This document shows positions 7,855 to 17,109 of a stretch of DNA of 64,000 nt, piece after piece. Every line of letters begins with the position of its first letter. Within the stretch, counting starts at the first letter, position 1. This DNA comes from Toxonevra muliebris (Eukaryota; Arthropoda; Insecta; Diptera; Pallopteridae), in assembly GCA_963691655.1 (NCBI GenBank), contig OY829327.1:88235471-88299470 (forward strand), given 5' to 3'. The notes beneath the pieces were generated by a model. It was not told where the DNA came from. It did not search any database and worked only from the letters and a program-made list of their open reading frames with translations. The position numbers and the translations under genes were made by a program.

Positions 7855-8223
7855 ATGTATAACACTTTCCCGATGAGTGTAGATAAGTTTGGACGTTTTT
7901 CTAACAAGAATAATCATAAGCAGCGAGGACCAGTTGGGCCCCGTGGTTATGGCTTCAACTTGACTGAAGATGATAATTTTGATTTAAAATTAAAATGCAT
8001 TCAGAATTTAGGAGAGCCGTTAAAAGAACACGATGCTACAACGAAAAAATTTGTTAACGATCAAGTTAATTTATGTTCGCAAAATTTAAATCAAAATATT
8101 AACAATTTAAGAATTGAAGTACTACAACGTATTAGATATGACACCATTGAATTAAAAAGAACCCTTGAAGAAAGGTTCAAAGGTTCCCGCAACGAGTCCA
8201 ACAATAAAATTTTAATATCATGA
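7855..8223 (+). CDS. Fibre-like Polinton protein with short collagen motif
   Basis: A 122-residue protein starting at ATG 7855; the six codons before it in the same frame begin with TTG, not ATG. It has a GPVGPRG collagen-like triplet run near 26-32, then NLGEPLKEHDATTKKFVNDQV, which resembles the linker between repeats in phage tail-fibre and adenovirus-type fibre stalks, then a Leu/Arg-rich helix likely to form a coiled coil. A trimeric spike or receptor-contact role is inferred from these motifs. Its TGA (8221-8223) overlaps the integrase ATG (8220-8222), suggesting coupled translation. A similar short protein next to the integrase occurs in other Polintons as I recall. Confidence 0.65.
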   Translation: MYNTFPMSVDKFGRFSNKNNHKQRGPVGPRGYGFNLTEDDNFDLKLKCIQNLGEPLKEHDATTKKFVNDQVNLCSQNLNQNINNLRIEVLQRIRYDTIELKRTLEERFKGSRNESNNKILIS

Positions 8224-9137
8224 GTAAAAGACAATTAGTCGAAGAGTTACACAAACAAGCTCGTAAAAATTTTAAGCGTCGTAGGGTGATTATAAAAGGA
8301 ATAGATGACTTATGGCAAGCAGATTTGGTTGAAATGGGGAATTTTTCAACATATAATAAAGGTCATCGGTATCTTTTAACTGTTATTGATACTTTTTCAA
8401 AATTTGCATGGGGTGTAGCCCTAAAATCAAAAAATGCCTTAGATGTGACAACAGCAATGAAAGGAATATTTGATTCGGGACGAAAACCAAATAATTTGCA
8501 GACTGATGATGGAAAGGAATTCTTTAATAAACATTTTCAAAACTTAATGAAAAGTCAAAACGTAAATCACTACTCAACATACAGCATATTAAAAGCTTCA
8601 ATCGTCGAACGATTCAATAGAACGTTAAAAGGAATGATGTGGAAAGAGTTTAGTTTTAATGGTACATATCAATGGCTAAATATTTATAAGTTTTTAATAA
8701 ATAATTATAATAATAAACGTCACCGAACCATAAAAATGGCACCTTCTTATGTAAATTCTTCAAATGAAAATTTATTGTTAAACACTGTGTATAGCAACTT
8801 GAAGAAATTTCACATACCTAAATTCGGTGTTGGTGATTATGTGCGAATTAGTAAATATAAACATTTATTTGAGAAGGGGTACACACCTAATTGGACCACT
8901 GAAATTTTTAAAATTAAAATTATACAAGTAACAAATCCTACTACATACATATTAGAAGATTATCAAGGAAATGTAATAAAAGGAGGATTTTATGAAATGG
9001 AATTAATGAAAACAAAATATCCTAGCTTGTATCTCGTTGAAAAAGTGTTGAAATGTAAAGGTGATAAGGTCTTTGTGAAATGGTTAGGATTCACAAAAGA
9101 ACATAATTCATGGATAAATAAAAACGAAATTCTCTGA
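8220..9137 (+). CDS. Polinton retroviral-type integrase with chromodomain
   Basis: A 305-residue rve-family DDE integrase that would join the element's ends to the host genome. The catalytic triad is Asp35 (WQADLVEM), Asp96 (TDDGKEF) and Glu130 (VERFNRT). The D-to-E gap of about 33 residues is typical of Polinton integrases as I remember them. The C-terminus (about 268-305) is a chromodomain with YLVEKVLKCKGDKVFVKW and a final SWI, expected to bind modified histone tails and bias target choice. The usual N-terminal zinc-binding HHCC is not seen in this frame. ATG overlaps the preceding stop as ATGA. The frame is intact. Confidence 0.92.
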   Translation: MSKRQLVEELHKQARKNFKRRRVIIKGIDDLWQADLVEMGNFSTYNKGHRYLLTVIDTFSKFAWGVALKSKNALDVTTAMKGIFDSGRKPNNLQTDDGKEFFNKHFQNLMKSQNVNHYSTYSILKASIVERFNRTLKGMMWKEFSFNGTYQWLNIYKFLINNYNNKRHRTIKMAPSYVNSSNENLLLNTVYSNLKKFHIPKFGVGDYVRISKYKHLFEKGYTPNWTTEIFKIKIIQVTNPTTYILEDYQGNVIKGGFYEMELMKTKYPSLYLVEKVLKCKGDKVFVKWLGFTKEHNSWINKNEIL

Positions 9138-9307
9138 ACTACTAATATACATATTTATATATACTAAAAAATTACCCCTTAAATATAACACATAAGGCAG
9201 ATGAAAAAGAAAATATATATGCATGCGTTAGAAAAGGATGAATATAAAATAATTCCGATTTCTTTTTTATATTTATCTTAGTAAAATATTTTCATTGTAA
9301 GATTTTG

Positions 9308-9344
9308 TATAAAAGGTCTTTGCAAATAAGTTAAACGATCAGTT
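9308..9344 (+). promoter_or_regulatory. TATA + Inr core promoter
   Basis: TATAAAAG at 9308-9315 is followed by an arthropod initiator TCAGTT at 9339-9344. Its A (9341) would be +1, 33 bases from the first T of the TATA box. The predicted leader is 38 bases to ATG 9379. This is the clearest core promoter in the Polinton and gives the next gene its own transcript. Confidence 0.7.
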
Positions 9345-9378
9345 TTTGACAAGCATAGTACAGCGAACTAAAATTAAA

Positions 9379-9711
9379 ATGACGACAGCCGCAATTAATG
9401 ATTTCAATTGTAAAAATAAGAAGCAGCTGCTGTCTGTTAAAGATATGGATGAAAATAAACCATATTCAGTGATTATCGTCGTACGTAAAACTACACCATA
9501 CGGAATGAGACTAGAGATGGAGTTAGCAGAATTTCGTGTGATTCTTCCTGAACGATACGTTGAAGTTTTGGACACAACTTTAACGGCGGTTAATGAAGGT
9601 GGCTTTGAATTAATTAAAACATCAACAAATGGTGGCAAAACCTATAACTTCGAAATTTGCACCGCAGGAGATATTTCATGTCAACGTAAACAGCCTTTTT
9701 ATTATTGTTAA
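9379..9711 (+). CDS. Small Polinton accessory protein (unknown, possibly OB-fold)
   Basis: A 110-residue protein from ATG 9379. The same frame is open a little further up, but from a TTG only. Visible features are a Lys/Asn-rich start, then KPYSVIIVVRKTTPYGMRLEMEL and VILPERYVEVL, ending in a Cys-containing tail. The pattern 'pY.V....TpYG......v.LPeRy' recalls a small beta-rich protein family often found beside Polinton and other PolB-type genes in arthropods. An OB-fold nucleic-acid-binding role would fit but is not shown. It has its own TATA/Inr promoter (9308-9344) and an AATAAA at 9728. I would treat the function as unknown. Confidence 0.6.
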   Translation: MTTAAINDFNCKNKKQLLSVKDMDENKPYSVIIVVRKTTPYGMRLEMELAEFRVILPERYVEVLDTTLTAVNEGGFELIKTSTNGGKTYNFEICTAGDISCQRKQPFYYC

Positions 9712-9727
9712 ATATATTTTTCCTTTG

Positions 9728-9780
9728 AATAAAATAAAAAACAAATTTAAATTAACCCAAACAAGTATCTTTTCTTTATT
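9728..9780. terminator. Convergent polyadenylation signals
   Basis: AATAAA at 9728-9733 follows the rightward gene ending at 9711. TTTATT at 9775-9780 (AATAAA on the minus strand) follows the leftward gene ending at 9789. Two convergent transcripts would end within about 50 bases of each other. Confidence 0.6.
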
Positions 9781-9788
9781 TATTTAAT

Positions 9789-10079
9789 TCATATATTACA
9801 GCAAGGTGGAAAATTAGTGGTTAGCCTATAGTACAATTTCATAAGTTTTTCAGCATTTCTATTTCCAAACATTTGGCATTTACATGTATCTGGTCCTTCT
9901 GTTGCATTTTTGTCAGACCATGGACAAGTTCGAAGGTGATCATCAGGACTTAAAAGAAATGATTTTTCAAACTCCTTCTCCTCTAGCTCTGCTTGCAAAT
10001 GTAACAATTGTGTTCTATGCTCATCCAAAATAATAAAATCAAATTCTATTAAAAATTCTTTTATTTTATTGCTATCCAT
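9789..10079 (-). CDS. Unrecognised 96-residue Cys-containing protein
   Basis: ATG at 10079-10077 in a good fly context (AAAATGG). The frame is open eight codons further up, from another ATG at 10103. The product has an acidic/hydrophobic helical N-half (LLHLQAELEEKEFEKSF) and a C-half with Cys residues in RTCPW, DTCKCQ and PPCCNI that could bind a metal or form disulphides. I do not recognise a family. It lies at the right-hand end of the Polinton, convergent with the preceding small gene and sharing the polyadenylation interval. It may be a captured accessory gene. Open-frame length and context are modest evidence. Confidence 0.45.
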   Translation of the reverse strand: MDSNKIKEFLIEFDFIILDEHRTQLLHLQAELEEKEFEKSFLLSPDDHLRTCPWSDKNATEGPDTCKCQMFGNRNAEKLMKLYYRLTTNFPPCCNI

Positions 10080-10368
10080 TTTTAACTTTATTACTTTAAA
10101 CAAACTCGCGTTGCGCGTAAATTTTAAAAATAAGTATCGTCTTTTAGCACTGTTAGATAGTATCTGTCACATAAAATTTTATATTGTTATATATACATAC
10201 ATATTATCAATCTACACAAACTTACATACATACATAATGCAAGAGAGACTCCACTTTTGCCAATACGTATAAACGTACATACAAACATACATACGTATAA
10301 ACATACAAATAAATACATACTTACAATAAGCATAAATAAGCATAATGAATACTTAGAGTGATACTGCA

Positions 10369-11620
10369 CTTCTGCCCACACATAAGACCACAAGCACAAT
10401 AATGTAAACAACGATCGTGGAGAAGTTAATTAATCGACTAACGAAAGTTTATTGTAAACAATTGTGAGATTTTTTTCCCACAATGCAAGAAAGAATAGTT
10501 AAAAATGAGAATGCAGTCCTTTTTCCTGTTCGCTTGGTGCTTTTCAACTTATTGAACATTGAGTGTGTGTATCACATTCAACAAAATGTAAACAATGATC
10601 GTGGAGAATTGAAATCGATTAATTAAAGGCAATATATACAAATCAGAGTATGTGATAACAAACAAAACTGTTATGCAAGATTTTTTTCCCACTGTTATGC
10701 AAGAAAGAATAGTTAAAAATGAGAATGCAGTCCTTTTTCCTGTTCCCTTGGTGCTTTTCAACTTATTGAACATGTTTAAACATGAAATTTTTCATAATGT
10801 ATGACTGTATCATTTAAAGGCAATATTTACAAATCACAGTATGTGATAATTTGATTTTGCGGCTAATATGCACTTGACTCCTCTCAATTCACTGTGCCAA
10901 ATGTAAACAATGATCGTGAGAAAAAACACTAGGTCTTTTTAATGAGTGTGTATGTATGTATGTATGTAAGGAAAGGGAGGGAAAAATAAAGCAAAATTGT
11001 ATTCCATTTATGCTTTCTACTTTTCCTGCTTGCCTGGTGGCGTAAAAAAAGCCATTCCCCATTCCCCATTGTGCCAGAACATACATATCCCTACTACTGT
11101 ATATGTATGTTCTGGCACAAATGGGATTAGGGGAATGAGAATACAGTTCTGTTCTGGAAATTCGTTTTGTAGCATATCAGCTATCCTATCCTATCCTATG
11201 TGTATCACAAAACAAACTTCAAATATCGAAAAAAAACACAATGATGTGCGGAGTTGAAATATATTTTTTGTATATTGTTTCTATATGATGCCAATGGGGA
11301 ATGAGAATACAGTTCTTTTTCCTGTTCTGATAATTTGTTCTGCAGCTAATATGTATCCTATCCTATGTGTATCACAAAACAAACTTCAAATATCAAAACA
11401 AAAAAAAAAAAGAAAAAACACAATGATGTGCAGAGTTAAAATATATTTTTTGTTATTTATGCTTTTTCTTTTTTCTGTTTGTCTGGTTCTTATATGTGTA
11501 TTACAAAACAAACTTCAGATATAAAAAAAAAAACACAATGATGTGCGGGGTTAAAAAATATTTTTTGTTATTTATGCTTTCTCTTTTTTCTGTTTGCCTG
11601 GTTCTTATTCAAAGGTTTCA
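10369..11620. repeat. Degenerate repeat block flanking the Polinton
   Basis: A ~90-bp unit is duplicated at about 10469-10559 and 10680-10773 with only a few differences. A motif of the form AACAATGATCGTGGAGAA recurs near 10405, 10589 and 10905. A related unit with CACAATGATGTGCGGAGTT and ATCACAAAACAAACTTC recurs near 11205-11260, 11370-11440 and 11500-11560. The copies differ in length (~150-210 bp) and in poly-A length. The block carries no supported gene. The right terminus of the Polinton should lie between 10.1 kb and this block, but its inverted repeat cannot be identified because the left end is outside the window. Confidence 0.65.
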
Positions 11621-12122
11621 TATAAATTATTATTGGTTCTTGCAATTCCCGTCTATTATTTTGTGAAAAATATATATATTTACTTATTAAAAAAACGGTT
11701 TAACATTCCCCTTGTGCCAGAACATACATATCCCTACTACTGTATATGTATGTTCTGGCACAAGCCCCATTCCCCATTCCTCATTCCCCATTCCCCATTC
11801 CCCATTCCTCATTCCCCATTCCCCATTCCCCTTGTGCCAGAACATACATATCCCTACTACTGTATATGTATGTTCTGGCACAAGCCCCATTCCCCATTCC
11901 TCATTCCCCATTCCCCATTCCCCATTCCCCATTCCTCATTCCCCATTCCCCATTCCCCTTGTGCCAGAACATACATATCCCTACTACTGTATATGTATGT
12001 TCTGGCACAAGCCCCATTCCCCATTCCTCATTCCCCATTCCCCATTCCCCATTCCCCATTCCCCATTCCTCATTCCCCATTCCCCATTCCCCTTGTGCCA
12101 GAACATACATATCCCTACTACT
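11049..12122. repeat. Hairpin plus heptamer minisatellite array
   Basis: Perfect inverted repeats with arms of about 21 bp (GTGCCAGAACATACATAT and its complement) and a 12-base loop CCCTACTACTGT lie at 11069-11120, 11711-11764, 11831-11884 and 11958-12011. A half copy lies at 12092-12122. From 11765 the gaps are pure ATTCCCC/ATTCCTC heptamers of 66, 73 and 80 bp, so each is one heptamer longer than the last. The minus strand of the gaps is (GGGGAAT)n, able to form G-quadruplexes. Long open frames here (Pro/His/Ser/Phe-rich) are artefacts of the repeat. Confidence 0.92.
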
Positions 12123-12249
12123 ATTGGGCATTGGAATAACGGTTTTAACTTCGAAACGGAGGATACTCTAGTTATTGTAGCTGATATCTTATAATTTTTT
12201 CTTGTGTATTGTTTATAAATATTTATATTATATTATGTTATAATTGATG

Positions 12250-13363
12250 TCTGAGGAAAATTTTATTGTCAAAGTTGTACATTAGAATTTTACAAGGGTC
12301 ATTTTTGTAGAACATTTTAACCCTTTAGTTCCTCTTTTTATGGGACAATTTGATCCCTTTTTTGCTGAAAACCTGAAAAGTCCTTTCAAAAGAGACATTT
12401 AAGGATTGAAATATTCCACAAAAATATTTGCCAGAAATTTTCACTAGGGGTGACCAAAGACATAAAAATCATTTATTTAACGATTAACGGTTACTAAAAG
12501 GAAATAGAAACCTACCCACATAAATAAACTATACTATAATATGAATTCAGTATTATGATTAATTAAAATAACTGTAACATTAATTTTGACTAACAAGGGG
12601 ACGTCCCCAGGTGTCCGGCGCCGATTTTTCTGATTTTCATAAATGTTGTAGGGACGAAAATCTAATAGACACGTAGGGTATATTCGGCAATACAGTATTG
12701 CAACATTTGAAGAAACAAAAGCGTTTAAAACGCCAATATTTGTCAGCTGATCACTCATTTAACAGCCGCTAATGCTTGACCAGCAGCCAGTAGATTTTGA
12801 ATGTTTTTGCTTCTGCAAATGCTGCAGTAATGCTTAACCAAACATACGCGTTTTTTTTTATCGGCGGAAAAACCGTTTCAAGTTGAGTTTCAAATCCCAA
12901 AGTAGGGGGTGAAAAAGTAGGGGTTCTAAAAGTAGAAAATTTTAGAAAAAACAACTTGAGAAAGTGGGATATTGACTTGATATAAAGGCGGTGACAGGGC
13001 ACTGACATTTTCTACGCCCATGGCTTGGATTGAACCGGCAGATCACATACCAAGCGCGTGCTAGTTCTGCGTAAATTACAATTTTGATAGAAGTAAAAAA
13101 CGATTTCCTGTTATCAGCCGTTAACCGTAATATATATGACTTTTATGTCTTGGGTGACCTCTAGTGAAATTTTCTGGCAAATATTTTTGCAGTATTTTGA
13201 ATATTTTAATCCTTAAATGTCACTTTTGAGAGGACTTTTCAGGTTTTCAACAAAAAGGGATCAAATTGTCCCATAAAAAGAGGAACTAAAGGGTTAAAAT
13301 GTTCTACAGAAATGACCCTTGTAAAATACTGCTGTACAACTTTGCCAATAAGATTTCCCTCAG
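12250..13363. mobile_element. Non-autonomous transposon with ~250-bp inverted repeats
   Basis: The left arm (about 12250-12500) and right arm (about 13108-13363) are inverted copies of each other at roughly 85-90% by eye, starting TCTGAGGRAAATYTTATTG. Each arm contains TTAACCCTTTAGTTCC followed by TATGGGACAATTTGATCCC. The ~600-bp middle shows no supported coding frame. The TTAA/CCC points at 12317 and 13294 look like piggyBac boundaries, yet the inverted repeat continues about 70 bp beyond them, so the superfamily is undecided. The arms could fold back on each other. Confidence 0.8.
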
Positions 13364-15747
13364 ATTTAAATTTATAACACTTTTTGCACTTAGTATTCAA
13401 CTCCCTTCTACCAAAATAAGAAAACTTTGAACCACTGTAGAAAAAAAACTGAGACGTGCTGGTCTATAAGTTTGTTTTACAAAAATGGTCTATACAACAT
13501 TCCCTTTCAGGATTATAAGGTGGCTATTCTGTTACAAAAATGCTGTTGGACTGTGTTATTTTTGTGTTCTTATTTATAAAATACTAATTATATTTTCAAT
13601 TGTTTTCTTGTTGCAGGTCAGAAAAAATTGGTTTTTATTACTCCTTTTAAAGTACCAAAAAGGCAATCGTTATTCTTTTGAGGAGCACTCCAAAACAGTA
13701 CAATTGGAACAATTTTTTTTTAAGGGGTAAGCAGACTTCTAGTTTTAGATTCTTAATGACCATAATAGACTGACAGTAGTACATAAACTTTCCACAGAAG
13801 CTCATAGGAGTATGCCTTCACTTTAAGCTCTCCAAGAGCTCCAAAAGAGCTTTTTCAAACAAACTTATAGGAATCGTGGTTCATGTATACAAATTTGGTT
13901 GTAGTTTTGAGCTAAAGCTTTGCAGCGAAATATCCCAGTCAACCAAGTACTAAATTTGCTGTTAATTTTATATTATGTTATAAATTATTTTATAGTAAAA
14001 AAAAGCGCTACATAAAGCTTTCAGTTACACCTAGTTGGCTTTGTAAAAAGTTTACGGCCTACTTAAATAGCGCTCCTGGCCATATGGGATTGTTGTATTG
14101 TGCAAAAATACTAAAACACGTTCAACAAAATTGGTTTAGGAAACATTTCGCAAATCCTTTTGGATTTAAAAATATCAAGCTTTGAAAACTCTAATCTTCT
14201 TACATCAGATTATAACTGCTGGCAATGTAGGATCGATGGAAAAAATTTTGAAATTCAATTAATCAACATGTTTAATTAGAGAAAATTTAGAAATTTTCCC
14301 TGTTTAGCCATGTTCTTTTAGTAGAACAAGTATCAAACAAGCATCACACAATTACCAACTTAATAGTGTAAATTCATACCTAAAGCTGTGGCACCTACTT
14401 TATCATAATTATCAGCACATCCCTAGGCTCATTATCTTAAGAATAAGAATTTCTTACACGTTAATTATTTAAATAATTTCATTATCATGGAACATGAAAT
14501 ATTTATGCAAAAAGTTCAAAATGTGTGTTGGAAACTGTGAAGTCAGTAAGAAAATAATTAAATTACCTTAATGTAAATAAATATCTAATATACAGTAAAG
14601 CTTCGTTAATGTAAAGGGAGGCATGGAGAAAACACCACAATATTAATGTCACCTTTAGGAAATAAAAGTGTGGACAAAACAAGTTGCACATCTTGTTGTT
14701 CTTGTTGTGGGCGCTTGAGAGTGACATCAAGTAGAAGTCCAAAAGTAAATTGATACGACAACAGAAGCAATTTGCATTTCGCATAAAAAATATTTAAATC
14801 TACATGGCCACTCTCTCTCTCTCTCTCTTTCTCTCTGCTTCCCTTTCAACAACAATGCATAAACTAATTTGCTTGAGATACAACACACAGTTACCTCCCC
14901 ACATACACAGCTCAGTTAACTCACACACACACACAAACACCACACACCAGCATTTTACTTCATTATAACTATAACAGCAAAAACAAACGTAACAACAACA
15001 ATCGTATTACATTTTGAATTGCTTCAGTTACGTGTTGAGCGACAGCATCTGTTGTTATTCTGGGCTTACTACTAATGTTCGGTTGTACTACTGTTGCTGC
15101 TGCTGCTAAACTGTTCTCATTAAACGTTTCTAAAAATATGCGTGCAAGTGTGTGTGTATTTCTGTTAGTGTGCGATTGTTAGTCGCTTTCTGTGTGTTTA
15201 TTGTACCTTGAGTTGTTATAAGAGCATACGCATAATTATGATTACCAACCGGTCGTCATGTGTCATATGCGTGCGAAAATGTTTGAATTTTTGTATGTCA
15301 CCGATACGTGTGTGTGTGTGTGTGTGTGGGATTATGCAGAACTTTTGCTGCTGCTGCTTCTTTCAACTTCAGTTACAAGTTACTCACATATCTGCATTTA
15401 TCCTCTTCTAAAAGGCACTAAACAAGCATCATAAACTCTGATCACAAGTGGCGCGTAAAATTTTAAGCCGGAAGTGTTGGTGTTTAACGCGAAAAGTGTC
15501 GCTGTTGCTCTCTGTAGTATTTGAGTTGCTGTTATTGTTATGATGAAGTAAATGTGAAATAGTATATATCTATATTTTATGAGGTAAAGCCAAAAATATT
15601 TGCAAGAAATTTAAATTAACTTTGATGGACAGCAGCAGATTTACTTTCAACACGAATGACAAATGTATTTAAATATTTGTCAAGATCAGAAATGCAGAAT
15701 TTTTGCTTCCAAATTCAGTTTCACGAGTTGGAGTTGAATGAAACAAT
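13364..15747. other. Intron-like or intergenic DNA
   Basis: AT-rich sequence without a supported gene. It holds a (CT)n tract at 14811-14833 and a (GT)n tract at about 15308-15328, with CA-rich and CAA/CTG-rich stretches between 14880 and 15110. Short open frames lack family resemblance. Confidence 0.5.
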
Positions 15748-16129
15748 GGTTGCATTGCTCGGACGTAAAAATCGAAAGCTTATTTTAGAGTGTGTTAGAA
15801 ACACATCGGTGAGTGTTTCTGATTAGCAAAGCCGCTTACATGTAGACGCAATTTTTGTAATCATATTATTTTTCTGATTTTTCAGGCAAGCATGATTACT
15901 TAAACAGTTGACAAAACTAGACAAAAACTCGAGATCATCAATAATTTTGTTTTTAGTGAAATTAAATTAAAACATTTCACAAACTAGAATTTAATGATTT
16001 TCCAAAAATTTTACAACTAATGCATCATGCCGTTTCTAAGACGCCAAGCTAATCACGACACTGATTACTTATTTTTGATTAATCACTCAGAAATCTGCTT
16101 TTCGATTTTTACGTTCGAGAAACGCAACC
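15748..16129. mobile_element. MITE, 382 bp
   Basis: Terminal inverted repeats of about 28 bp: GGTTGCATTGCTCGGACGTA at the left and, reading inward from the right, GGTTGCGTTTCTCGAACGTA, both continuing into AAAATCGAAA. The interior has a second, weaker inverted pair around GATTAGC/TAATCAC. No coding capacity. A convincing target duplication is not seen. Confidence 0.65.
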
Positions 16130-17109
16130 AAAATCAATATAAAATTCGGAGCCAGGTCTTAAAGTTAAAGTTAAGGATAAAGATAGAACAATGAATAAGA
16201 AAGAAGGCACGGACGATATTAGCGCTTCATACACAACACTGTGATACTAATTTTAAGTTTATATAATTTAAAATATTTTTTAAAACGCCCGTGAAGAAGC
16301 TTGAAAACTAAGCGAAGCTGGGCAAAAAATTAAAGAAAGAAAAATTTATCCTTTTATTTGCATCAAGAATATTTTACCAAAAAACCATAAAAATAAAATA
16401 AAAACCGTATATAATGAGTATATTTTGTGCTTGAAGTTTACTGAAGCAAGCAAAAAAATTCAGGTATGTCAAACAACTTTCTAAGAAAAATCAATTTCCT
16501 TTCTCTTTTTTACACGTGATAAACATTTTATTTTTAAATATAGGTATAGGTACTCAAATATATTCAAAAATGTAGTAAAAATTATACCATTCCATCATGA
16601 AGCTTGAAAAAATCAGTAAATTTTATACCACTGGTCCTGAAAGACTTAAAATATGAGAACTCAGATATGAAGTTAGATCTAGAGACAAACTTTAAGTCAG
16701 AGTCTTAGAGGATATTTTATGTTGAAAACTATGAGCTCTCCATAGCAGAATCAAAACAAAAAAGAAAAAAAAAATAAATAACACAGTGGCGGTTAAAACT
16801 TAGGTTCATGACTTGGGAGCGTAGTATCCTTGACTTTTCTGTAGGCAACTTTAAAATTTCTAATTTGATACTCTTTTTTTCTTCTATGTGTAAAGTATGT
16901 AGTTGGAGCCTGAATATATAAATAGCAGTGAATCCATAGTGAATTTCTTAATCAACATTAGGGATGTGTATTGATATAGCTAAAGGACACAGATAACTAG
17001 TGTGAAAAAATATGTGCGATCTGTTTTGTATTTGAGAAAGTAAATTGTACCAGCTGAATAAATTGTCTTTCTAACTGTATGCTCTCTCTTTTTTATATTT
17101 ACTTTCTAC
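16130..17109. other. AT-rich DNA without a recognised gene
   Basis: No gene, repeat family or regulatory site could be supported in this stretch, apart from short homopolymer A runs. Confidence 0.4.

Noticed and set aside
9346..9378. Extended N-terminus for the 9379 gene
   Set aside because: It would begin at TTG. The ATG at 9379 sits 38 bases after a good initiator, so it is the better start.
11711..12122. CRISPR-like array (identical ~54-bp palindromic units with 66-80-bp gaps)
   Set aside because: The gaps are the same heptamer repeated, not unique spacers, and the DNA is clearly eukaryotic.
11594..12194. Several overlapping long open frames rich in Pro, His, Ser and Phe (or Gly, Glu, Trp, Met on the other strand)
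   Set aside because: All are translations of the ATTCCCC heptamer and hairpin array. A 7-base repeat is open in several frames at once; there is no start context or family resemblance.
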